A stretch of 21,410 nt of DNA, taken from Psychrobacter sp. UBA6766. GTDB taxonomy: Bacteria > Pseudomonadota > Gammaproteobacteria > Pseudomonadales > Moraxellaceae. Below are positions 15,658-21,410 of the stretch, piece by piece. The position numbers and the translations under genes are program-made. The stretch is taken from contig NZ_DKGQ01000011.1 of NCBI RefSeq assembly GCF_002453355.1, positions 1 through 21,410 of the forward strand, given 5' to 3'. Below the pieces are notes generated by a model. That model had not been told where the DNA came from, did no database searches, and saw only the letters and a list, made by a program, of their open reading frames with translations. Every line of letters begins with the position of its first letter. The first letter of the stretch is position 1.

Positions 15658-15676
15658 TTAATAATACAGCCAGTCA

Positions 15677-16432
15677 TTAACCTAATACATATTTCGTCAG
15701 CATCGCCAAACAAACCAACACGATCACTGGACGAATAAGTTTACTACCGCCTTTAACGACCATGTGTGAGCCAAAGTAAGCCCCTATCGTCTGACCCACC
15801 ATCATTGCCAGCCCCACTTTCCACAACACATTTCCGCCTAAGATAAAGAAAATAAGCGAACCAATATTGGTAGATAAATTTAGCACTTTTGCCGCGCCTG
15901 TCGCTTCAATAATTTGCCGACCTCGTAGCGCGACATTTCCTAAGGCAAAAAACATCCCCGTTCCTGGTCCGATATAACCATCATAAAAACCAATCAAGGG
16001 TGCCACTACTTTTTGCCACTTACTTTCTGAGATGCGCGGTGCCGCTTCAACTTCGCCCAATCTCGGCGCAAATAAGGTATAAATACCAATCGCCGCTATC
16101 AAAAATGGAATCAGTTTTTCTAATAAATCCGGCGGCGACAACTGGACGGCAATCGTACCAAGAACAGAACCAAGAAAAGCGGCAATGATTGCAACTTTGA
16201 TACTTTTAGGCTTGATGACACCTTTTTTAATCATGGTAATGGACGCCGCGAGCGCTCCTGAGGCTGCTTGCAACTTATTGGTCCCTAAGGTTAACACGGG
16301 CGGAATATTGGCAAGCAGCATGGCAGGGATGGTTAATAAACCGCCGCCGCCAGCGATAGCATCGATAAAGCCTGCCAGCGCAGCAACCGCCATCAGCATT
16401 AAAATAATCTCGATAGAGAGTGATAAATCCAT
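15677..16432 (-). CDS. TauE/SafE (YfcA-like) membrane permease
   Basis: A predicted eight-helix transporter of 251 residues. The N-terminal repeat contains GFIDAIAGGGGLLTIPAMLL and GTNKLQAASGALAAS, the hallmark of the YfcA branch; the C-terminal repeat has GFYDGYIGPGTGMFFALG and LNLSTNIGSLIFF. These paired motifs give confident family placement; YfcA-type substrates are unknown, with organic or sulphur anions proposed. The frame is open to a TTG at 16465, but the ATG at 16432 has AAGG 8 bases upstream and begins the usual hydrophobic first helix, so it is preferred. The gene is divergent from nhaA. Confidence 0.92.
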   Translation of the reverse strand: MDLSLSIEIILMLMAVAALAGFIDAIAGGGGLLTIPAMLLANIPPVLTLGTNKLQAASGALAASITMIKKGVIKPKSIKVAIIAAFLGSVLGTIAVQLSPPDLLEKLIPFLIAAIGIYTLFAPRLGEVEAAPRISESKWQKVVAPLIGFYDGYIGPGTGMFFALGNVALRGRQIIEATGAAKVLNLSTNIGSLIFFILGGNVLWKVGLAMMVGQTIGAYFGSHMVVKGGSKLIRPVIVLVCLAMLTKYVLG

Positions 16433-16465
16433 GACACCGACCTTGAAAATTTGTAATAAAAACAA

Positions 16466-16866
16466 GCAAACTTGACGTTAAAATTTGTGTAAAGGGGCTC
16501 ATTATAAAGATAAAACCGTAAAAAAAACCAAAAACCTAGCAAAGTCTGCTAGATTTGTCGTAATAACTTATTTAGCAGTATTTGCTTTGACCATCACCAT
16601 CACCATCATAGTCATAGTCACAAAAAGTGGCGATCATAAAAGTCAGTCAGCCTTTAAGGAAAAAGCACAAAACTGCCTAATGTATTTAATTGTGTATATG
16701 AATAAGAGTATGAGAAACTAGAACCATCTATCTGCTACGCCAGCTACTTCATGACTATGGTTTATGGTCTATCGCTAAACTAAATGAAACTAAGCAAACC
16801 AAAGCAGCATAGATATTTGAAGTTTTTGCATGATTTAGCACGTTTTATTGAGTCAATGAGGATGAT
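16466..16866. other. 401-bp intergenic region with a His-codon tract and a small hairpin
   Basis: No gene here is convincing. Two items stand out: a hairpin CTAGCA-AAGTC-TGCTAG at 16536-16552, and a CATCAC repeat at 16592-16621. In one plus frame the repeat encodes six consecutive His then Ser-His-Ser-His, ending at TAA 16637-16639, but that frame has an upstream TAG at 16550 and no ATG, GTG or TTG start. In another frame it forms a hydrophobic TITITIIVIV stretch of a 78-codon frame that opens only with TTG at 16485 and has no ribosome site. The 3' part carries the nhaA leader with GAGGAT just before its ATG. Confidence 0.5.
16501..16506 (-). promoter_or_regulatory. Candidate -10 element for the TauE/SafE gene
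   Basis: On the minus strand a perfect TATAAT occurs at 16501-16506, giving a predicted leader of about 63 bases before the ATG at 16432. The upstream region is a T-rich tract with no clear -35 (TGGTTT at 18 bp is weak). Confidence 0.4.
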
Positions 16867-18069
16867 ATGGCAATACAAAGAATCAGAGCATTTTTCAACC
16901 TCGAAGCGTCAGGCGGTATTGTCTTAGCGCTGGCAGCTATCGCGGCAATGATTGTTGCCAATAGTCCTCTTAATAGTTGGTATGAATCCTTTATTCATGC
17001 TCCCGTTGCCATTCAAATCGGCAGTTTTGCGATTGCGAAAGACGCGCACCACTGGATCAATGACGGTTTGATGGCGGTGTTCTTTTTTTTAGTCGGTCTT
17101 GAGCTTAAGCGCGAAGTACTCATCGGCGAGCTCTCTAACATCAAGCAAATTATCTTACCGGCTGGCGCCGCGCTGGGCGGTATGATTATGCCCGCTATTG
17201 TCTACCTGATTTTTAACTACAATGAGCCTGAATTTTGGAAAGGTTGGGCCATTCCTGCCGCGACTGATATTGCCTTTGCCCTTGGTATTCTAAGCTTATT
17301 GGGCAATCGCGTACCAAATTCGCTAAAGGTATTTTTGGTTTCTATTGCTATTTTCGATGATATTGGCGCCATCTTAATCATTGCCTTATTTTATACCAGT
17401 GAATTGTCATTTACCTCGTTGGCTATCGCTGCTCTGTGTTTGCCATTCCTATATCTACTCAATCGCCGTAACGTCACTAGCATCACTCCATACTTGCTCA
17501 TCGGGGTTATTATGTGGATTGCTGTCCTCAAATCTGGCATTCACGCGACCTTAGCTGGGGTGATACTGGCGTTATTTATTCCTTTATTTGATCGAACTGA
17601 CCCTGAGCATTCGCCGGTTGAAGAGCTTGAGCACGACTTACAAAACACTGTTTCTTACGGGATTTTGCCATTGTTTGCCTTTGCCAATGCAGGCATCTCG
17701 CTTAAAGGCGCAGGCTTTGCCGAGCTATTTCACTCCGTGCCGCTGGGCATTGCTGCTGGACTCTTCATCGGAAAACAAATGGGCGTTATGATAATGTGTT
17801 GGTTAATGTTCAAATTGGGTATTTCTACCATGCCAAAAGGTATGACTTTTAAGCAAATCTACGGTGCTGCCTTACTTTGCGGCGTTGGTTTTACCATGAG
17901 CTTGTTTATTGGTGGTTTGGCCTTTGGCGGCGCGACGCCATTATTTGATGAGCGTTTGGGTATCATCATGGGTTCCATCGTGTCCGGTATTGCAGGTTAC
18001 CTCATGTTAAAAGCCACCTTAAAAGAAGAGATCAACAATACCTCTGTAGACTTAACGCATCATTCATAA
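16867..18069 (+). CDS. nhaA: Na+/H+ antiporter NhaA
   Basis: NhaA exports Na+ (or Li+) in exchange for two H+ and controls internal pH and sodium, at the inner membrane. The 400-residue protein has about twelve hydrophobic segments. Key residues are all present: Asp134 in AATDIAFALG and Asp164-Asp165 in IFDDIGAIL, equivalent to E. coli Asp133, Asp163 and Asp164. WINDGLMAVFFFLVGLELKRE (62-82) and the C-terminal GVGFTMSLFIGGLAF are typical. The hydrophilic end is short. GAGGAT is placed just before the ATG. A GC-containing hairpin follows the stop. Such a gene suits a salt-exposed organism. Confidence 0.97.
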   Translation: MAIQRIRAFFNLEASGGIVLALAAIAAMIVANSPLNSWYESFIHAPVAIQIGSFAIAKDAHHWINDGLMAVFFFLVGLELKREVLIGELSNIKQIILPAGAALGGMIMPAIVYLIFNYNEPEFWKGWAIPAATDIAFALGILSLLGNRVPNSLKVFLVSIAIFDDIGAILIIALFYTSELSFTSLAIAALCLPFLYLLNRRNVTSITPYLLIGVIMWIAVLKSGIHATLAGVILALFIPLFDRTDPEHSPVEELEHDLQNTVSYGILPLFAFANAGISLKGAGFAELFHSVPLGIAAGLFIGKQMGVMIMCWLMFKLGISTMPKGMTFKQIYGAALLCGVGFTMSLFIGGLAFGGATPLFDERLGIIMGSIVSGIAGYLMLKATLKEEINNTSVDLTHHS

Positions 18070-18071
18070 TA

Positions 18072-18108
18072 AGTGACTGAGCGATTTTAACTTTATAGCT
18101 CAGTCGCT
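18072..18108 (+). terminator. Hairpin after nhaA, possible weak terminator
   Basis: AGTGACTGAGC (18072-18082) pairs with GCTCAGTCGCT (18098-18108) through 11 pairs including one G-U, around a 15-base AT-rich loop. It starts 3 bases after the nhaA stop. There is no T-run, so it may act as an mRNA 3' end stabiliser rather than an intrinsic terminator. Confidence 0.45.
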
Positions 18109-18163
18109 CAAACTGCTTAAAATTAGTTCATAAAAGCCTGACGGTACAGAGTAGCTAATAAAT

Positions 18164-19567
18164 ATGAATCCCATCGATATCGCTAAAAAAATTGCCAAAA
18201 AAAATGCTGCCAATGCTCGACAAGGAACTAGTTTCTGTCAAGCGTCTGACACTCATCAAACGCCTAACACTTATCAGCGTCATGGACGTACGACGGCGAT
18301 TGACGATCATAGTGACCTACAGGTCTTAAAGCGTATTAAGCGTTATTTATTGCCAAAAGATTTTGAAATCTCGCAAGACTTATTAGCTAAGATGGTTTCA
18401 GGCTATGATATTGGTGATCCAGTGGCAGATGCGTTAGCCGCCGACGGCATTCGTTTTGCCAAGCCCTTGCAACAATTTATCATCAGCGATAGTAATAGTG
18501 GCAATGGCAGCAACTTCGATGCTAACCTCTTAAACAACCATGCATTTAACGCCTTAACCGAGCAATTTAGCAGCCATCCTGAATGGTTTGACCCCAAGCT
18601 TGCACAAATCGGTGCAGCCGCTTATCGACGTTATCCGCTGATGCTTATTTGGCTATTACGTAATGTCGCACTAATGGCTGGTTATAGTATTCCTGCCCTA
18701 TCGCTGCCGCTTATTCAAACGGGCGCATTGATGCACGACGCTCTACCGCGATTAATGCGCACGTATGCTTATATCCTAGCCGTTTCGGAACATCCTCAAT
18801 CAGCCTCAGCTACCAGCACCAAGCGTCGTTCTATTGACCAAGTATTAGCAATCGGTTCTGAGGGCTGGCGGCAATCTATTCAGGTACGGCAAATTCATAC
18901 CCTAGTACGACAAAATTTGCTCAAAGGTAAAGGCAATGCGGCGAAAGGCGTCATTCCCAATGCTGATCAACACCATAACCCAGATGGTAGCTGGAATACT
19001 GATTATTGGGGTATTCCTATTAATCAAACCGACATGGTAGCGACCCATTTGCAGTTTTCACTGTTGATTATGCGCGGGTTACGACTGCTTGGCGCCCGTA
19101 TCAGCAGCGAGGAAGCCGAAGGTATTTTACATTTATGGCATCTTGCCAGCTATTGGATGGGCGTTAATTTGCAGCGCTTACCAAAAGATGAAGCGGCTTG
19201 CTGGGAGTGGCTCTACACCTATTTATCGATTCAGCAGCTTGATTTTAAAATGGGCCAACCCTTAGCAAAGGCACTGCATGATTTGCCACGTCAGCTGATG
19301 GGTGAGGACAATCGGCGCGGGCGTTTCGTTGAAATGGTCAATGCCAGTGTGACTCGAACCTTGGTTGGCGATGATATTGGCGATGGGCTAGATTTACCCA
19401 AATCAAAAATACGGTTTGGCGTTTTATCCTCAGTGCCGATTCTTTTTGCTCTCGATACCGCACGCCAGCACAATCAAAGCGTGGCTGAAAAATTAGAAGC
19501 ATTCCGTGCCAAGCGCCAAGACAATATGAACTGGTGGCTAAAGAAAAACGATGATTATTATAAATAA
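18164..19567 (+). CDS. MpaB/Lcp-type oxygenase family protein (DUF2236)
   Basis: A 467-residue soluble-looking protein of the haem-dependent DUF2236 family that includes fungal MpaB and latex clearing protein Lcp. The N-terminal 50 residues are basic and Gln/Thr-rich, without a signal peptide. The family core (about 75-440) has GDPVADALAADG, then PRLMRTYAYI, in which Arg196 and Thr200 have the four-residue spacing of the Lcp active-site Arg and Thr, then VRQIHTLVR, where His245 corresponds to the proposed haem-ligand histidine, and WGIPINQTDMVATHLQFS (282-299). Residues 211-225 and 252-278 look like polar loops. Substrate unknown. The ribosome site is weak. It follows nhaA by 94 bp. The 250 bp after it are AT-rich and empty. 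Confidence 0.8.
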   Translation: MNPIDIAKKIAKKNAANARQGTSFCQASDTHQTPNTYQRHGRTTAIDDHSDLQVLKRIKRYLLPKDFEISQDLLAKMVSGYDIGDPVADALAADGIRFAKPLQQFIISDSNSGNGSNFDANLLNNHAFNALTEQFSSHPEWFDPKLAQIGAAAYRRYPLMLIWLLRNVALMAGYSIPALSLPLIQTGALMHDALPRLMRTYAYILAVSEHPQSASATSTKRRSIDQVLAIGSEGWRQSIQVRQIHTLVRQNLLKGKGNAAKGVIPNADQHHNPDGSWNTDYWGIPINQTDMVATHLQFSLLIMRGLRLLGARISSEEAEGILHLWHLASYWMGVNLQRLPKDEAACWEWLYTYLSIQQLDFKMGQPLAKALHDLPRQLMGEDNRRGRFVEMVNASVTRTLVGDDIGDGLDLPKSKIRFGVLSSVPILFALDTARQHNQSVAEKLEAFRAKRQDNMNWWLKKNDDYYK

Positions 19568-19811
19568 GCAATCACAATTTTAAGAAGAAAAAATGTCCAC
19601 TTTTAAAGAGGATTGATAACTAAAAATAATAGTCTAATGATAAATTCATAACAGTAACTATAAATAATGAATATTATTAGTAGTAAATAGAATATGTTAA
19701 ACCATTATCAACGCCCTCTACAATAACTATAATAAATCCGCAAAAGACGCGCTTGGCTTTGACTAGAGAATGGTTCTATTTTAGAAATCACAACCTTTAA
19801 CCTTAACCGCC

Positions 19812-19830
19812 TACACGTTAATTACGTGTA
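19812..19830. repeat. Short perfect inverted repeat across the NUDIX gene stop codon
   Basis: TACACGT (19812-19818) and ACGTGTA (19824-19830) are exact reverse complements separated by five bases, overlapping the last codons and stop of the minus-strand NUDIX gene. No T-run follows in that direction, so a terminator role is doubtful. Confidence 0.4.
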
Positions 19831-20555
19831 TCTTGGATGCGGTAATACCATTCAAGCTGCCGATCAAAGCCCGTTTCTAGCAAGCTGGCGATGACGCGTC
19901 CTGTCAGACCCCATATCGTCTCCCCATCTACTTGCCAGCTGGGTGTGAGAAGTGTGGCGGTTTGATCTTGCACTTTATATTCGACTGCATACTCTACGGT
20001 AGGTTGCGTCAGCAAGGTTTCAAAATCTGCCCAAAAGATACGCGAGATTTCATCAAGCTCAGGCACTAACAATAAGTCTGGTGCAATCAGCGCCACAATT
20101 GGACGCACACTCATGCCGCTTTTGGAGGTTTGAATCGGCAATTGACCAAGTAGCTGGACTTTATTAGGCGGCAATGCGGTCTCTTCGCAGGCTTCACGCA
20201 GCGCGGTGACGACATTATTACCATCGCCCGCTTCATGTTTGCCGCCCGCGCAGGAGACTTCATCAGCATGACTATTCATATGGGCAGCGCGGCGTGTCAG
20301 TAGCAGTTTGGGATGGCGCTCATGGGTGATAGCAACCAACACCGAGGCATCAGCAATCGGCGTCTGATAGAGACTGTCTAGTATACGCTCGCTAAAAGAC
20401 GTGCTATTAGCGTCATACAGCGCAGGACTGGTGACGGCATTTAAGGTCTCATGCTGCACCCGTTCAGCCAACTGTCTAATGGTGGGATAACGAATAAAGT
20501 CTGGAACAGCGACTGAAACCTCATCGAAACGTAATAACTGCGGGGGGAGTAACAT
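19818..20555 (-). CDS. NUDIX hydrolase, CoA pyrophosphatase (NudL)-like
   Basis: NudL-type enzymes hydrolyse coenzyme A and its thioesters to 3',5'-ADP and phosphopantetheine, using Mg2+ or Mn2+. The 245-residue protein has a variable first 70 residues and then the NUDIX domain. LLLTRRAAHMNSHADEVSCAGG (85-105) matches the CoA-specific motif before the NUDIX box, but the usual FPGG reads CAGG. The box itself (about 104-126) contains TALREACEETALPP, with metal-binding Glu residues intact and the EExAxPP ending typical of NudL. VRPIVALIAPDL and ETIWGLTGRVIA downstream agree. AAGG lies 8 bases before the ATG and a TATACT -10-like site at 20579-20584 (minus). Confidence 0.88.
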   Translation of the reverse strand: MLLPPQLLRFDEVSVAVPDFIRYPTIRQLAERVQHETLNAVTSPALYDANSTSFSERILDSLYQTPIADASVLVAITHERHPKLLLTRRAAHMNSHADEVSCAGGKHEAGDGNNVVTALREACEETALPPNKVQLLGQLPIQTSKSGMSVRPIVALIAPDLLLVPELDEISRIFWADFETLLTQPTVEYAVEYKVQDQTATLLTPSWQVDGETIWGLTGRVIASLLETGFDRQLEWYYRIQDTRN

Positions 20556-20801
20556 TATTATTGCCTTATATTTTTATCAGTATAAAACGTTTATTCAATC
20601 AAATATTAATATTAAAAGTCAGTATGAAAAATCAAATATGCAAAAGTTAAATACTAAAGATAATGAATAGATAAACACCTTCAAAAAACCACTTTTATAA
20701 AATCATTACCTTAAAAAATGGCTTATTTACTTATCGATTAATTTTTCATGCTTAGTTTGTTTTCTTTAACTCGGTCATTTATGTATTTTTAGGAAATATT
20801 T

Positions 20802-21317
20802 GTGGATAAGATTTTTTCATTAAATAAAATGCAGGGCAAAACTGATGATTGCCCGCAAAGACTGCCATTGGTCATTATTGCTTTAGCTTGGGTTGGCGGC
20901 ACATTTGCGACTGCCATCCTAGCGCTACTAGGAAGTTGGCAAAACGTCGCGATGATTTTGGGCTCGTTTGGTGCCAGTTGTTTACTTATATTTGCTTATT
21001 CAGAAAGCCCATTTGCCCAGCCTAGAAATATTGTTGGCGGTCATCTTATCACTACGTTTACGGGCTTATCGTTTTTGACCTTATTTGGTACTGAGTGGTG
21101 GAGCCTATCGCTTGCAGTTGGCACAGCGATTGCGCTGATGTTGTTGCTTCGTGTACCACATCCACCCGCTGGCTCTAACCCACTAATCGTCATGCTCGGC
21201 GGCGTTAAATGGCATTTTTTAATCACCCCTACTTTGATAGGTGCGCTGGCCTTGGTCGCAGTTGCCCTAATTTATAATAATATCGGTCGTGGTCGCCATT
21301 ACCCACGTTATTGGTAA
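20802..21317 (+). CDS. HPP family membrane protein
   Basis: A 171-residue protein with four predicted membrane segments (about 21-42, 48-66, 84-106 and 141-160). The HPP family signature is clear: VPHPPAGSNPL near residues 123-133, preceded by SESPFAQPRNIVGGHL (67-82). HPP proteins are integral membrane proteins; a plant member transports nitrite in chloroplasts, while the bacterial role is unproven. Translation starts at GTG, with AGGA about 8 bases upstream; there is no better ATG near. Divergent from the NUDIX gene across 246 AT-rich bases without other features. The last 93 bases of the window contain nothing I can assign. Confidence 0.9.
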   Translation: MDKIFSLNKMQGKTDDCPQRLPLVIIALAWVGGTFATAILALLGSWQNVAMILGSFGASCLLIFAYSESPFAQPRNIVGGHLITTFTGLSFLTLFGTEWWSLSLAVGTAIALMLLLRVPHPPAGSNPLIVMLGGVKWHFLITPTLIGALALVAVALIYNNIGRGRHYPRYW

Positions 21318-21410
21318 CCCTTCTTTCAGCCGCTTTTAACCACTTTCATCAGTCTAGCCTAGCGCAATCTGATGGCGACTGCATATACTTTATAGTCAGT
21401 TCAAAATAAA

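Noticed and set aside
7096..16432. Recent duplication giving the two TauE/SafE genes
   Set aside because: The two proteins share only family motifs by eye, lie about 8 kb apart in different contexts and have different N-termini, so they are old paralogues.
16553..16639. Amino-acid-operon leader peptide (hisL- or thrL-like) because of the His or Thr/Ile codon run
   Set aside because: There is no start codon in the His frame, no attenuator with a T-run after it, and the gene downstream is nhaA, not a biosynthetic gene.
16485..16721. 78-codon frame encoding a basic N-terminus and one hydrophobic segment
   Set aside because: Only a TTG start, no ribosome site, and the hydrophobic stretch comes largely from the CATCAC repeat read in another frame. 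Kept only as a note in the intergenic entry.
12..21404. The 10-mer GTCAGTTCAA occurs at both window ends (12-21 and 21395-21404)
   Set aside because: The flanks differ (GGGG before one, TATA before the other) and a shared 10-mer in 21 kb is weak evidence; not treated as a direct repeat or composite transposon.

Overview
The window looks like ordinary chromosome from a gamma-proteobacterium of the Moraxellaceae, most likely Psychrobacter or a close relative. This rests on AT-leaning but not extreme base composition, loosely packed genes with AT-rich gaps, a divergent coaBC/radC pair, and an E. coli-like FadE beside marine or halotolerant transport genes (NhaA, TauE/SafE, a DAACS symporter). 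The genus is an inference from overall character; no rRNA or other taxonomic marker is present. I see no tRNA, rRNA, CRISPR array, phage or toxin module.

Layout. (1) 1-3545, minus strand: cytochrome c maturation genes in transcription order ccmA, ccmB, ccmC, ccmD, ccmE, with wide gaps, a candidate internal promoter before ccmC, and a perfect 13-bp inverted repeat just upstream of ccmE. ccmF would be expected next, to the left of the window; instead the first 20 bases resemble the tip of an IS3-family element. (2) 3622-5759, plus: a helical protein I cannot name and a YbjN-like protein with an Asp-Thr repeat. (3) 5891-7076, plus: a bacterial histone-deacetylase-fold hydrolase and a small DUF2905 membrane protein, converging on (4) a TauE/SafE permease at 7096-7881, minus. 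(5) 7943-10140: coaBC (coenzyme A synthesis, with a striking His/Cys-rich insertion) divergent from radC. (6) 10519-13443: FadE acyl-CoA dehydrogenase with a long acidic C-terminal tail, ending at a good terminator. (7) 13886-15259: a DAACS family acidic amino acid or dicarboxylate symporter with its own terminator, followed by a 171-bp MITE-like element and a long imperfect stem-loop. (8) 15677-18069: a second TauE/SafE permease divergent from nhaA. (9) 18164-19567: an MpaB/Lcp-type (DUF2236) oxygenase. (10) 19818-21317: a CoA pyrophosphatase-like NUDIX protein divergent from an HPP-family membrane protein.

Functionally the genes form one pathway cluster (ccm: haem delivery to periplasmic c-type cytochromes) plus independent housekeeping and transport genes. 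Three touch coenzyme A (coaBC makes it, FadE uses acyl-CoA, the NudL-like protein hydrolyses CoA), but they are not in one operon. Nothing here looks like a complete unknown system. The points most worth checking are the coaBC metal-binding-like insertion, the ccmE upstream palindrome, the possible IS end beside ccmE, the MITE and neighbouring stem-loop, and the FadE tail.
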